In this document: positions 1 through 13,400 of the stretch, piece after piece
Layout of the letters: each line of letters begins with the position of its first letter
Position numbering within the stretch: the stretch's first letter is position 1
Origin: Bromus sterilis
Lineage: Eukaryota > Streptophyta > Magnoliopsida > Poales > Poaceae
Length of the DNA stretch: 64,000 nucleotides
Reading direction: 5' to 3'
Assembly (NCBI GenBank): GCA_950022295.1
Contig: OX465598.1
Location: forward strand, 177,400,001-177,464,000
Notes under the pieces: generated by a model
The model's input: only the letters and a program-made list of their open reading frames with translations
Databases searched by the model: none
Told to the model about the DNA's origin: nothing
Made by a program: the position numbers and the translations under genes

Positions 1-3000
1 TGCAGGGGAGCCCATAACTCCTTATCCCATGTGAAGGTAGTGCGTACAGACCAACGGGCCTCTCAAGTCATCCACCGAACCATTTAGCATTTTAATTAAC
101 CTGCGTGACAACAGTTATCGTTGCCTCGACTTAACTTACCCGCGGACAACGATAGCAGTCAGGACCACCAGTACATCAGTTCCTGCCCTGTCGTCCCACC
201 AAGTTTTTGCGGTTACCAACAAGGTGAACCGACTCCTTACCTTATCTCGCGTGTGCTCTTGGTAGAGCTCGACTTTCGTGGTTTGGTAACTCTCGCGAGA
301 TACGACCAGGGGCCAAGCACGCCAGTAACGTCGGTCGTACCCTCCCTGTCGTTCCCGACGCAATACCTCTTGCGGGCACCATTGGGTCGCCCGACTCTTA
401 CCTTTAAGGACAGCCGTTGTTTAGGTACCTAGAGCCTCTCTACAGAGTCAGAAACGAGTGGAGTACAAGGATTACTCCTTGATAGCTCGCACTTGATGGT
501 GGCTCGGCAGAGCCGACCTAGGGGGCCTTAGGCGGTGTCTGCATTGTACCGTACCTGTGCAGTTATATATATTTTTGTATCCGCGTCACTCCCCTGGGTG
601 ATCACGGCACGCTATCTAATCCTAGTTGACTAACAAAGTGCAGGGCTCACTGCTGAATAATGCATAAGTAATAATAGGCAGAAGAGGATAAAGGAAAGTA
701 CATCAAGGGGCGACAATGACAGGCTATGCAATTGAATAGGATTGTAACGTAGCAGCAGCAGTAACAATGCCTAGTGCAAGAAAAGTACAGAATAGATAGG
801 TGTTATCTGGGGAAGAGAATGGCTCTGCTTGCCTGGAAGCTCGCGGGAGGGGTACGGTCGTCGACGACGTAGTCGATCACACGGGCGTCGACAACGGTCG
901 TCGGGTCTATAGGACAATAAGAAGGGGGAGAAACAACAAATCACGACAATAATAGCAATACAAATACAAGACACGGCAAGCGCAATGTTAACGGTGTTCT
1001 AACGCAGTGCAAGGTGTATTGCTCGGAGCGGGAATTCAACCGAGGATTAACTACCAGCTCCGGGTGATTATCGACAAGCGGCCCGGAGGGGGAAGGTTCC
1101 ATGTCTGTAATGCCGTGAATATCTGACAGACATGTGGATAGTGTATCCGTGATCGTTGATGAATTCAGAACAACTTTTATGTTCAGAACATTTCCATCCG
1201 GAAAGTTTTACCGGTACCGGGTAATTACCGGACAGACGATCCGGAGGGGGAAAGTCTAGGGTTAGATATGTGAGAGGGGTGCGGTGGGGTATACAGGTAG
1301 CGTATTTGGATTCGTTATATTTTTCTGATCAGTTTTTATGTATAAAGTTTTTGAATCTGACTTACAGTTTAAAAGATATTCAAATTCAAAATTTAATTCA
1401 ATTTAAATCATTTTCTGAACTATTTTTATTATTAAATAAAGCATTATCCAGAACAGTAGGGTTTGACCAGTCAAGCTGACCAGTGGGACCCCATTGTCAG
1501 TGACTAAGCTTTTATTAAATCATTTTCTATTTAAAACTGTGAGGGGACCCACATGTCATTGCCTCAACCTAATAAATTTAATCTATTTAATTAAATCAGG
1601 GCAGGGCCCACTTGTCATGGACACACTTATTTTAACAGAGTCTTAAATTAATTTAAATGCCTAACTAACAGGGGGGCCCACATGTCATCCACTTAGGTTT
1701 TATTATCTTGTTCTAATTAACTACTAAGTTGTGGGGGTGCACTGGTTATAGACAGGAGGTGGTTGACGCCGGCTGTAGCAGAGCTCGTCGACGGTGGCCG
1801 AGGCATAGCGGTGAGGGAAGCAACATCGCGAGCGCAGCCGGTGGAGGCACGCCGGAGAGGCGACGCGGAGCGGCCTCGGGCAGGTGCGGCGAGGCACGCA
1901 GTAGCACCGCAGCTGCCAGAAGAGCAGCGTGCGGAGAGCGCAACCACAGCCTGTACGGCAAGCGAGGGCATGGCTGTGCGGCCATGGGCATGTCCCGGGT
2001 GCGGCGAGGGGTGGCTGGCGCGGCCAGAGCGCGGCCCGCGCATGGCCAAGGCACGGAGAAGGAGCGGTGAGCACTGCGCGCACGCGCTTGGCCATGGAGG
2101 CCACGGCGGCGGCCGTTCTCGACGGGGAGAGGGTAGCGGCGGCCAAACGGCGAGGGAAGAGGGGGAATGGGCGTAGCTCACAGAGGGGAAGTCGATGACG
2201 AGCGCGAACGAGGTTGAGGTGGTCGGTGCGCGACGAATTGAGGTTGCGGTCGCCGGCGTCCGTGGCGAGTGTCGCGGCTTGATTCACGGGCTGAGGTGCG
2301 TCCCGGGCGCGGTTCTTTGCTTGAGTCGTGAGGACGAAGATGGGGCAACTCCAGGACACGATGGCCGGGCCGAAGGTGGCCGTTGGCCACGACGGCGAGC
2401 GGCGGCGAACAGCGGCGACGGGGAGTCCACAGGCGGTTTCGGCCCGAGGAAAATGGAGAGAGGGGGAGGGGAAAAAGATCAGGGAGGCGTCCACGGGTGC
2501 GCTGGGGTTGTTCTTATCCATCCATGGCTACTGTAGCGGCGCGACGGTAGCTGGTCTGGCGGGGAAGACTCCCTCGGTCGCCATGGCGCCTGCCACTGTA
2601 GCCGAAGGAAGAAGGAGAGGAGAGAGATGGGCTGGGCCAGCTGGGTTGGGTTGGGCATATGGGGCTCGCCCAGTGCGAGGCTTAGCCTCTTCTTTCTTTG
2701 TCTTTTTTTATTTTATTTATTTTCTTTTCCCTGTGTTTATATTTTATTTGCACATGAAATGGGTTTTGTATAATGTGGGAATTACTCAATTATTACTACT
2801 GCAGAATATAACAATGCTACAAAAATTATGGTGGACTAATAAAATCCATTTGAATTTATGATTTAATTTAAATGAAAATGTGGTTGTTTTAGGCACTAAT
2901 TTAATTTGTTTATAGTATTTAAACAATGTAATAAAATTCCATTTCTATTTCATTATGACCTACTGACCTTTAGGCATGTAATAAAATTTGTTGCACAATT

Positions 3001-3153
3001 TTTTTGTTTAACTTTAATTTCCACTTTGTTTTTAATCCATGCAATTTAGTTGAATTTGATTTGGGGCATGATCTAGGTGATTAATTACTTGCTAATCACT
3101 AAGACTTGACACTAACAAAAAGATTACTGTAGCATGACACTGGGGATGTTACA
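1..3153 (-). mobile_element. Giant LTR, family H, copy 1 (partial, cut by window start)
   Basis: This stretch matches 44020-47395 of the complete copy H2 in the same orientation along most of its length. It ends at 3153 with GATGTTACA, which on the minus strand is the LTR start TGTAACATCC. It holds an AT-rich part, a GC-rich island at about 1740-2690 and AT-rich DNA again. Many overlapping ORFs occur in the GC-rich island on both strands (up to 265 codons). They show no recognisable domain and I do not call them genes. The sequence after 3153 is 3' UTR of an Athila-like element, so this is an insertion into that element. The other end and its target duplication lie outside the window, so solo-LTR status cannot be proved here. 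Confidence 0.75.
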
Positions 3154-4082
3154 CTGCACTCCTCTCTCTACGATCTAAACCCAGGGTTCCTAACCATGGG
3201 ATTTGCCATGGTCGATCCACGTCAATGAGAGATAAATAGAAAGAGCCAAAGTGGCCACAAAAATTGAAAACAAATAGAAAAAAGGAAAGAAAAAAGAAGA
3301 AAAAAGAGAGAAGGGGACAACACTACTATTACATTTGAAATATCTACAGTCTTTCATGCATAACTATGTGGGGATACTTACACTATAGAACTTGGCTTGT
3401 ATATTCCAATGATGAGCCTCCTCAAATGTGCTCTAGGTCTTCTTGAGCAAGCAAGTTGGATGCACCCCCATTAGTTCCATTGGAGAGCTTTCCATAGCTC
3501 ATATGTGCATTTGTTGCATGGCAATCCCTACTCCTCACATCATATATATATCAGTTGGCTTTATCTCGCCTATGATTGTCCTCATTGGTGTGAGCCTTTC
3601 ACACCTTTTTTGTCTTCCTTCCCCATCATTTATTCTATTTGCCATCATAAGTGTCAACTAATCTTGCTCGTGCTCATTCATTGCATGCACTACTATTTCT
3701 CATGACTTGCACCTGGGCAGTGGTCTGGGGACAAATCGTAAGAAGATTCAAAAGGAGACTAAGTGTGAAGTTTTAGTAGATTGAGTTCTCAACAACTAAT
3801 AGTATTTTTATGCTTTAAACCCATCTCCCACTTCTTGCACAAGAAACACTGATTGGAGACATTCCAGTCACGTACAAAGAGAGCTCTTGTACCTTTATGT
3901 TTTTACTTTGCTAGTTTCAATACTAGATATAGACTCTTGCTAGTTATTGTCTTGACTTGAATTGCATACCTTACTTCTTGTACTTTAAATTTCAAATCTT
4001 TGTTGGTAGCCTATCACCACAAAAATTATCTTTGTTATCATTTAACCGCTCGAGGACGAGCAGAAATTAAGCTTGGGGATGT
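3154..4082 (+). mobile_element. Athila-like element A-1: 3' end of the internal region
   Basis: Non-coding 3' UTR of a Ty3/Gypsy Athila-like element, with no ORF of note. It is the reverse complement, with divergence, of 47907 to about 48900 in element F, including the A/G-rich run at 3230-3320 and the block at about 3700-3740. It ends in the polypurine tract directly before the LTR. The upstream part of the element is outside the window, beyond insertion H1. Confidence 0.8.
4065..4082 (+). promoter_or_regulatory. Polypurine tract of element A-1
   Basis: AATTAAGCTTGGGGATGT lies directly before the LTR start TGATACGTCC at 4083. This purine-rich primer site starts plus-strand DNA synthesis. 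The same motif, reversed, flanks the 3' LTR of F at 47907-47925. Confidence 0.8.
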
Positions 4083-5943
4083 TGATACGTCCCAAATGTA
4101 TCTATAATTTATGCACTTTCCATGCTTATATTGGTGATATTGCTATATGTTTTGATGCACTTTCATACCTTTTGCGACATATTTGGATTAACCTACTAAT
4201 TCAGTGCCCAGTGCCAGTTTCTATCTGCTATTTTCCGTGCATTGCAGGAAAATGTCAAAAATAAAAGTGCTCGGAAAATTCCAGAAAAATCCGATAAAAA
4301 ATGAGCACGACAGAAGACTCCAGAAGCCTTAAGGAGAGGCAGAGTGGGGCCACCCCTGGCCAGGCGGCCACCCGACGCGGGCAGGGGGAGGCCGCGCCAC
4401 CTGGCCTCCTGGTCATGTAGGGCCTCCTCTCGAGGCCCCCTTTTGCCTATTTATTTCCCTCGATACAGAAACCCTCAAGGAGAGCCCCGTTATGCAATTT
4501 CGTCCACTGTTCCTCCACTGCCGCGATTCCGATCTTGGGATCGGTAGGACAAGCTGTCCCGACACCCTGTCAGAGGGAGGATTGACCTCTAGAGGCCTCT
4601 TCACCACCATGATCGCCTCTAGGATGCGCCGTGAGTACTCCCCCTTGGACCATGGGTCCATGACCAGTAGCTATGTGATGTATTCTCTCCAATCTTGTGC
4701 TTCAATGTTTAGCCATTCTAAGTTGCATATCATGATCAAGGAACCTATGTATTAGTTCAAGTTTTTCTATGTTGTGTTTGCTAGGATCTGATGGATTATG
4801 AGATTATGTTCAGTTTGTGATGAGTAATATATTTGGTTTCCCTTTATATTTTAGTTCTTGAGTGTTCTTGCATGTTCCCCGTTACGTTTGTTGCTTTGGC
4901 CAAGTAGTAGATTGTAACTCCAAAAGGGAGTGTTATGCATGATTGCGGGTTCATGTCCCCCGATGTCTAGCTTGAGTGACAGAAACATGAGACTAAGGGA
5001 TGTGATGTTGCCACCAGGGAGAAAATTGCAGGGATTTTTTACATTGCGCATAGAGTGTTAAGGTTGTCGTTCGTCGCTTTGAGCCTACAGTTTGGCTAGG
5101 GCTCTCAACTTAATACCAGCGAGATGTTCTGGATAGATATCTCAAGGTGGATGATTAGTGAGTAGATGTTGATGGATAAACGGTCTACTTGTTTTGGTGT
5201 AATGCCCACATGATTGAGCCTCTAGCTTTCTTGTAGCATAGTTAGCATTGCGGTGCGTTTATAATTGAGTCAATTGCCCAGCCGTAATTTGTTCACCCAG
5301 CATAGTTTCTTTCATATTTTGGGAGAGAGACATCACTAGTGAAAATCATGGGACCCCAGTCCATATTTCCATCATAGTTTACACCGCTCCAACTTACTGC
5401 TTTTATTTTCTTTCCGTTGCAATCACCACTACTATTTCCACCCTTGTGTTTTGACCCTTTGTAAATGTAACAGCCCGGGATTTTCACCCAAATTAAAAAA
5501 ATTGTTTGTTGCTTTATTTTGTTGATTGCTACAATTGTTTGCAGTATTTTCTTTGTTGAATTTGTTAATCGGTGAATATTCTCCCCCTTTTTCTCGAACC
5601 AGCATGCGTGACTAAACCTTTTTACCAAACGGGCACACGACCTTTGCGACATCGGGTTCACCCGAGCACCGTCGCAACTTCTGGCACAAGACGAGCCATC
5701 ACCATCGGAACGAACAAAAAACCATTTAATAATTAACTGGATTATTTTATTGGGCATCGGATAATGTACTCGGAACGGTATCGAAGTGAGGTAGGACTAA
5801 CGGACTTGCCGCGCTGAGCGCGTGGTTCGAGATTTCGCCCGAATCAAAGATCGTATGGACTCCCGGCGGTCAAAAATGTGGAGTAACAGACGCGAGAGAG
5901 AAAACCCGAGGGTGTTTGCGTAAACCTGCCATCCAGACCAGCC

Positions 5944-5950
5944 TATATAA
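5944..5950 (+). promoter_or_regulatory. TATA box in the LARD-like LTR
   Basis: TATATAA sits 478 bp into the LTR. The same TATATAA(A/G) motif with similar flanks occurs at 10874 in the 3' LTR and at 52829 in the solo LTR. It is followed by a pyrimidine-rich leader. The likely LTR promoter is therefore close to the LTR 5' end. Confidence 0.65.
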
Positions 5951-8711
5951 AGACCACCACTCTACCCTAGCCATTTTAGGGTTTCCCCTAACACAACTTT
6001 GCATCCACCCCCTCCAAATTGCCCAAATCTGCCGCCAAATCCGTCCCCCCCACCGAAACCTTAGATCTGAGACCACCAGAGCCATCAGATCTGGACCTGG
6101 ATGGCTCGGATCGCGCCACATCGCCTCCTAGCCGCCCCAGACGAATCCGGGCCCCGCAGGGCCTCAGATCCACCGCCAGCCCGCCACCGGGCCTGATCCG
6201 GGCCATGGCCATCCCATCGCACCATCGTTCCCATGGAGGACGCCGCCGCGTGCACCCGCCGGCGGCAATCGGAGCAGCGTCGCCGCGTCGCCAGGGCCTC
6301 TCCACCCCGAGCCCCTACCTCTCTCGCTCTTATCCCCTCCCTCTATCCTTGCAGGGCCACCGGCCGCGTCTACCACTGCCGCCGTCATGCGCCATGGCCG
6401 GCCCGAGCAAAGCTCGAGCTCGCGTCGTCCTGTGGCCTCGCCGGATCAGCGACCCTCGTCGTCCCCGCCAGTAGCAGCTCCGCACCGAATCTGTGCCACG
6501 GGTCCCCTGCAACCGCGTCGCCGCCTCGCCGGCGTAGGTTGCCGTGCCGCCGCCTCGTGCGTCGGAATCGGGACGAGCCTGTCCCATCCGTCGTCGCCCT
6601 GGTGGGTTGGCTTGTGCATCGCCTCGCGGCCCAGCTCTTCCTCGGCCGCCTCTCGCCCTAGGCGAGGCCAACTATCCTACACCGCTGCTAGATGGGCTTC
6701 GGCCAACGGGGTGAGCCCCTATTCTCCCATTTTTTAACTTTTTTCGCTGCTGCTGCTTTTGGGCTTGGCCCACTTCTATCTTTCGCTCGGTGTGTTGGGA
6801 TAGAAATCTAGCGCCTATCCCCCTATTTCTGCTAAGTCCCCTGAATAGGTTATTTTGTTCTGTTTTGCGCGTAGTATTGCGAATGAAGCGTAGCTTGGAT
6901 GAATTTGCGCCCAACATGAAAAGTGCTCAGTTTTGTGTGCTCTAACTTCTTGCTTTAGTGAGTTAATTGATTTGAGGCCATCTAGTTGATGTAAATCATT
7001 GTTGAAGTGTGCACCAGAATGTTTACTATTGTTGTTGTTATTTTTATCAAAGTTTGTTTGATGCTTGTGTCACATCCATGATGCCTATGCCAGTAAATCT
7101 TTCTTGTATGTGTTAAGCATCATGTGTACTCCAACTAGATGCATCCCTTTGCCATGTTTACCTGTTGTATCTATTTTATTTCTTGCTCCAAAGTGGTGAC
7201 CCTCATAACATGTGTTGTTGTTGGTATAAAGTTGCTACTTTGATGCCTTATAGTTAATGATCCATGCCTCATATGCATTAGCTCCAATGTAATTATTTGC
7301 TCCTTGTTATGTCTAGTTTGATGCCATGCTCTGATTTGCTGTGATATGGTTGTTGTTATAATAGTTATTGATCTCCCAAGGTGCAACCCTACTGTTTACT
7401 GTCACATGCCCTGGTTTTCACTAAGTCCCTAGACCAGTAGTATTTTCTTTCATTTTGATGAGGTAAAATTACTTGTTCCTGATGCTCATATACATGAAAC
7501 TTCGTTGCCATGTCTTCCTTGTCATGTCTACTTATGATCCACATCATTTTGGTGCATGTTTGCATTCAGTAGCTAATTTTTTCATTGCTCTAAAGTATGC
7601 TCCCTGATGTTAACAGCATGTACCCGTAAATTGTGATGCTTGTATCTTTTTAACCGTAACTCCGTTTGGAGTGTTCTTTACATGTAACTTGACTAGAATT
7701 ACATGTACTTTGTGTTTATTCCATTGTTTTCTGTTGTTAACCAACCTAAAATATGGTTTAAGTCAAAACATTACCAAATGCTTAAATTTGTCGTGGGGTA
7801 CTTAGTGAATGCCATGTTTAGGATTTTGCCTCACTTAAACTGACTAGCATAGATAGTTTACTTTGTGCTTCACCTCTTGCCATGATTGTGTGATATGCCA
7901 TGCTTGAGTGAGATGCCATGATAACAACCTTTGCTCATCTTGTGTAGCTAACCAACATGAACCCTTCTAAATGTTCGGTATTGTCGTGTGTGATGAATAC
8001 TCCACTTAACATGTTAGTAACCGCTCTCGACGATAGATGTGATACCGTGCGTTTTCTCATGTTCCCTTCTTGTTGATGCTTGCTCGTGATTGCTTCATAG
8101 TAATAGATGCTTGCTCGTCGATTGCATTTTCCAGTGTTTCCTTCTTGTGTGCTCCCGTGGTTACTCTCGGAGACGATGCGAGCTTACGACCGACTACACC
8201 TTCGGTTTTGTCTTCTCATCAGGTAAGGGGGAGAATATATCATGCTTATAACTTTTAGCTCACTTGCGCCTAGGTATAGGCTAGAACGATTGCTTGATCC
8301 TACCACTTCATGTTCATGCCTCTCAAATAAACCCAAACAGCCATGTCCTCCACATCCCAGCAAACCTTGTTTTGGCTATATTACAATTGCTCGCTGCTCA
8401 GCCACTTCTTAGTATGCATGCTAGGATTCTATCAAATGTTATCCTGTTACTCCTTGGATTGGTCCATCACACTATTATATTGTTGTGGATGATATGATTA
8501 TTATAATGTTGACTATACTCAACGAAGGATGGAAGGTCTAGGCTATCCCGCCCCGACTCTTTGTTCCATTCGAGTCTCCTAGGACCCGAGTTCCGGTATT
8601 GTGTCTCTTGTCGAGTGTTCCTAACCGCATGTGGGATGCTATGGGGTCCTCTCTTCTTACCTATATAGCTCCAAACATTCCTAGTGGTGGCCCAAGCTGA
8701 TTTACCATTTG

Positions 8712-8715
<4 letters not shown>

Positions 8716-8753
<38 letters not shown>
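8716..8753 (+). repeat. (GT)n microsatellite
   Basis: About 19 GT units. The matching site in the 3' LTR (about 13663) has only three, and the solo LTR has a short CATATATAT run, so the expansion arose after insertion. Confidence 0.95.
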
Positions 8754-8755
<2 letters not shown>

Positions 8756-9797
8756 CTGGTCCGCGGCCGGCACATTTCAAACAACTTGGGCCAGTGGAGG
8801 CATGGTTTATCTTGTTGGTCCACCCCAGGGAGCTAGGGGGCTGCCCACATGGTTTGGGTAGCTAACCCTACCTCGTCTAGACGGTAGAGGCCAATTCGAG
8901 AGCGCGGCCGGCTTTTGAGTTGGATGTCGACTCACCGGGGGCCACCCGGATTTGTTCGTTGTTAGTTAGAGGGATTATGACGTCTGGACTCTCGGAACAA
9001 CTCTTCAATGAGTGTCTTTAACGGTCCCGACTGAGAGAACCAGTGTGCGTGCGGAGCCTTGTAATGGGCAGTTGGTACACCCCTGCAGGGTTAAATCTTT
9101 TCGAGAAGTCGTGTCCACGGTTATGGACAACTTGAGACCTACTCCTTGACTACTTCTTCTTCGTCGGGATGCGAAGGGGAGGACAAGGATAGGACAGGTG
9201 TTATGTTTGCATAAGTAGCTGATAGAAAGACTTGTTGGAGGCGATTCCTCATCGAATGCTTGGTTCTCATCTTACTCTAAAATAGATCGTTAGCCACTCA
9301 TATAATGCTAGTGCGGCTGCAACCTCACCACTACCCTCGTCTTACCGTGAGAAGTTAGTTACAAGACTTGTGTATATAGCTCACCCCTTCTTTTCACTTT
9401 TAGGCATGTTATGCAAACGACCTTCGACTACAGAGGAGCTCGACGACCCTTCTTCTAGACGCCTTCGTGGAGACTCGACGACGACTAGTTAGGCGGATCC
9501 TAGCGGAGAGCCTGGACCCGTGTGGACGTGGGAATGTTGTGTTTTACCTTTGCCAATAGGCATTTGATTGTAGGTTGTACTCAGACATGTATCTTCCACT
9601 GATGTAATGTATTTAAGGCAGTTGTATGCCGATTGTATGAGATATTGTATCCTTGTAGCTGTAATGTTGTGATATCATGTTGGAAATCCGAGGCATATGG
9701 CATTGTGATATGTTGCGGTGGGACCGATATGTTCTTTGTCCCCGAATCTGGATGGAAACATCTAGATCTGGAACAGTACCGCATATCGGGCCTTACA

Positions 9798-10400
9798 ACT
9801 TGGTATCAGAGCCTTACCGACTGTAGGATCCCTTTTCTAGCCGAAGTCGAGTCTAGACAAAAACTATTTTGTAATAACTAAGTTAGTTATCGGAGAGTAG
9901 GAATCTTTTTACTCCTTTACCCTTGCTCTGGTCAGGACAAGTGTCGTAAGTGTTTTACTCTCGCCTGATCCCCTTTCAAACTTTAGGATCACGAGTGTGT
10001 AGAGTTTTGGAACCGTTACAATGCCTTGCTTGCAGCGTATTGTCTCGATTCCGATCTCAGGTTTGGGAAATCCTGTACTACATTTAGTTCTCTGACTCTG
10101 GTTGACATCTTGGTCATCCGTTGACTTCAATCCTCTTGCCGAGTATCCTCACGATTTGAGTGAGAATGCTACCCTTGATCGTCGCTTTCAACTATCGTTC
10201 TTCCTCTTGATCTCCTGATGGTTACGTTCTTCGACGTCGCTATCTCTCTGCGAAAAGTTTCTCGATGGAGGTTCGTCGTCGACATGGAGCAGAGTCCCTT
10301 GTTGGTGGTGTTGAAGGACGTAGACTCTCTTTTCTTCCCCCTCCTCTCCACCGGATTGTCCAGGATCTCGGGACAAGATCCCTTGTTGGTGGTGTTGTAT
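9798..10400 (+). other. Interior of the LARD-like element: primer site and non-coding leader
   Basis: The region begins ACTTGGTATCAGAGCC. TGGTATCAGAGCC (9801-9813) matches the 3' end of initiator-Met tRNA, the usual primer. The remaining 590 bp have no ORF with recognisable similarity. A 19-bp motif, TCCCTTGTTGGTGGTGTTG, occurs twice (10295-10313 and 10379-10397), the second ending 3 bp before the 3' LTR. A normal polypurine tract is not seen there, only a G/T-rich stretch. Confidence 0.85.
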
Positions 10401-13400
10401 TGTAACAGCCCGGGATCTTCACCCAAATTAAAAAAAATATTTGTTGCCTTTTTTTCTTGATTGCTAGAATTGTTTGAAGTATTTGCTTCGCCGAATTTAT
10501 TAATCGGTGAATATCCCCCCTCTTTCTCGAACCGGCATGCGTGACTAAACCTTTTTCCCAAACGGCACATGACCTTTGCGACACCGGGTTCACCCGAGCA
10601 CCGTCGCAACTTCCGGCACTAGACCAGCCATCACCATCGGAACGAAAAACCCCATTTAATAATTAAATGGACTATTTTATTGGGCGTCGGAAAATTTTCT
10701 CGGAACGGTATCGAAGTGAGGTAGTACTGACGGGCTCTCCGCACTGAGCGCGTGGTTCGAGATTTCGCCCGAATCGGAGGTCGTATGGACTCACGGCGGT
10801 CAGAAACGTGGAGTATCAGACGCGAGAGAGAAAACCCGAGGGTGTTTGCGTAAACCTTCCATCCAGGCCAGCCTATATAAAAACCACCACTCTCCCCTAG
10901 CCCTTCAAGGATTTCCCCTAACACAAATCGGCAGCCACCCCCCTCCAAATTATACAAATCTGCCCCCAAATCCGTCCCCCACCGAAACCCTAGATCTGAG
11001 ACCACCAGAGCCGTTAGATCTGGCCCTAGATGGCTCAGATCGCGCCACGTCGCCTCCTAGCCACCCCAGACGAATCCGGGCCCCTCAGGGCCTCAGATCC
11101 GCTGCCAGCCCGCCGCCGGGCCCGATCCGGGTCGTGGCCAGCCCATCAGGCCGTCGTTCCCGTGGAGGACACCGCCGCGTGCACCCGCCGCCGGAAACCG
11201 GAGCAGCGCCGCCGCGTCGCCAGGTCCTCTCCACCCTGCGCCCCTTCCTCTCCTCGCTCTTACCCCCTCCCTCTCTCCTTGCGGGGCCGCCGGCCGCCTC
11301 CACCACCGGCCGCCGTCGCGCGCCATGGGTAGCCCGAGCAGAGCTCGAGCACGCATCGTCATGTGGCCTCGCCGGATCCGCGACCCTCGCCGTCCCCGCC
11401 AGTGAGCAGCTCTGCACCGGATCCGCGCCGCCTCCTCGCCTCGGGTCCCCTGCGACCGCGCTGCTGCCTCGCCGGCGTAGGCTGCCACGCCGCCACCTCG
11501 TGCGTCGGGATCGGGACGAGCCCGTCCCAACCACCGTCGCCCTAGTGGGCCGGCTTGCGCGCCGCCGCACGGCCCAACTCCTCCTCGGCCCAGTATGCAT
11601 CCCGTGGCCACCTCTCGCCCTAGGTGAGGCCCACTATCCTACACCGCCTCTCGCCCTAGGCGAGGCCAACTATCCTATGTCGCCGCTAGATGGGCTTCGG
11701 CCCACGGGAAGAGCCCCCATTCTCTCCTTTTTTTAACTTTTTTGCTGTTGCTGCTGTTTGGCTCGGCCCACTTCTATCTTTCGCTCGGTGCGTTGGATAG
11801 ATATCTAGCGCCTATCCCCTTATTTCTACTAAGTCCCCTGAATAGGTTATTTTATTCTATTTTGCGCGTAGAATGGCGAATGAACCGTAGCCCGGATGAA
11901 TTTTCTCCCAACATGAAAAGTGCTCAGTTTTGTGTGCTCTAACTTCTTGCTTTAGTGAGTTAATTGATTTGAGGCCATCTAGTAGATGTAAAACACTGTT
12001 GAAGTGTGCACCAGAATGTTTACTGTTGTTGTTGTTATTTTTATCAAAGTTTGGTTGATGCTTGTGTCACATCCATGATGCATATGCTAGTAATTCTTTC
12101 TTGTATGTGTTAAGCTTCATGTGTGCTCCAACTAGATGCATCCCTTTGCAAGGTTTAACTTATGTAGATATTTTATTTTTTTGCGCCAAAGTGGTGACCC
12201 TGATAACATGTGATGTTGTTGGGTAAAGTTGCTACTTTGATGCCTTATAGTTAATGATCCATGCCTCATATGCATTAGCTCCAATGTAATTATTTGCTCC
12301 TTGTTAGGTCTACTTTGATGCCATGCTTTGATTTGCCATGATATGGTTGTTGTTCATATAGTTATTGAGCTCCCAAGGTGCAACCCTGTTGTTTACTGTC
12401 ACATGACCTGGTTTTCACTAAGTCCATAGATCACTAGTATTTTCTTGCATTTTGCATGAGCTACAATTACTTGTTACTGATGCTCATATACATGAAACTT
12501 TGTTGCCATGCCTTCCTTGTCATGTCTACTTTTGATCCACATCATTTTGGTGCATGTTTGCATTTAGTAGCTAATTGTTTCATTGGTCTAAAGTATGCTC
12601 CCTGATGTTAACAGCATGTACCCGTAAATTGTGATGCTTATATCTTTTTAACCGTAACTCCGTTTGGAGTGTTCTTTACATGTAACTTGACTAGAATTTC
12701 ATGTACTTTGTGTTTATGCCATTGTTTTCTATTGTTAACCAACCTAAAATATGTTTTAGGTAAGAACAGTACCCAATGCTTAAATTAGTCGTGGGGTACT
12801 TAGTGAATGCCATGTTTAGGATTTTTCCTCACTTAAATTGACTAACATAGATAGTTTACTTTGTGCTTCACCTCTTGCCCTTATTGTGTGATATGCCATG
12901 TTTGAGTGAGATGCCATGATAACAAATTTTGCTCATGTTGTGTAGCTAACCAACTTGAACCCATCTAAATGTGCGGTATCGTCGTGTGTGACGAATACTC
13001 CACTTAACCTGTTAGTAACCGCTCTCGATGATAGATGTGATATCGTGCGTTGTCTTGAGTTCCCTTCTTGTTGATGCTTGCTTGTGATTGCTTCGTAGTA
13101 ATAGATGCTTGCTCGTCGATTGCCTTTTCCATTGTTTGCTTCTTGTGTGCTCCCGCGGTTACTTTCGGAGACGATGCGAGCTTGCGATCGACTACACCTT
13201 CGGTTTCGTCTTATCAATTGGTAAGGGGGAGCATATATCATGCTTATAACTTTCATGTTCATGCCTCTCAAATAAACCCAAACAGCCATGTCCTCCACAT
13301 CCCAGCAAACCTTGTTCAGCTATGTTACTATTGCTCGCTGCTCAGCCACTTCTTAGTATGCATGCTAGGATGCTATCAACGGTTATCCTATTACTCCTTG

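Larger units (their letters stand above)
5466..9797 (+). repeat. 5' LTR of the LARD-like element (4332 bp)
   Basis: TGTAACAGCC at the start and GGGCCTTACA at the end, followed at once by a tRNA primer site. A TATA box lies at 5944-5950 and a GC-rich island at about 6000-6700. An AT-rich body follows. The conserved CCCTGCAGGG box is near 9080 and the CTGTACTCAGAC box near 9578. Relative to the 3' LTR it carries a (GT)n tract at 8716-8753, lacks about 60 bp after position 9145, and keeps about 48 bp near 8257-8305 that the 3' LTR lost. Confidence 0.9.

Noticed and set aside
1724..2861. Long ORFs on both strands in the GC-rich part of H1.
   Set aside because: Low stop-codon density from GC content explains them. 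They have no recognisable domain and are not kept in H2.
10846..11736. A 296-codon ORF in the LARD-like 3' LTR as a possible gene.
   Set aside because: It is Pro/Arg/Ala-rich, lies in a GC-rich island, has long frames on the other strand too, and is broken in the 5' LTR and the solo LTR.
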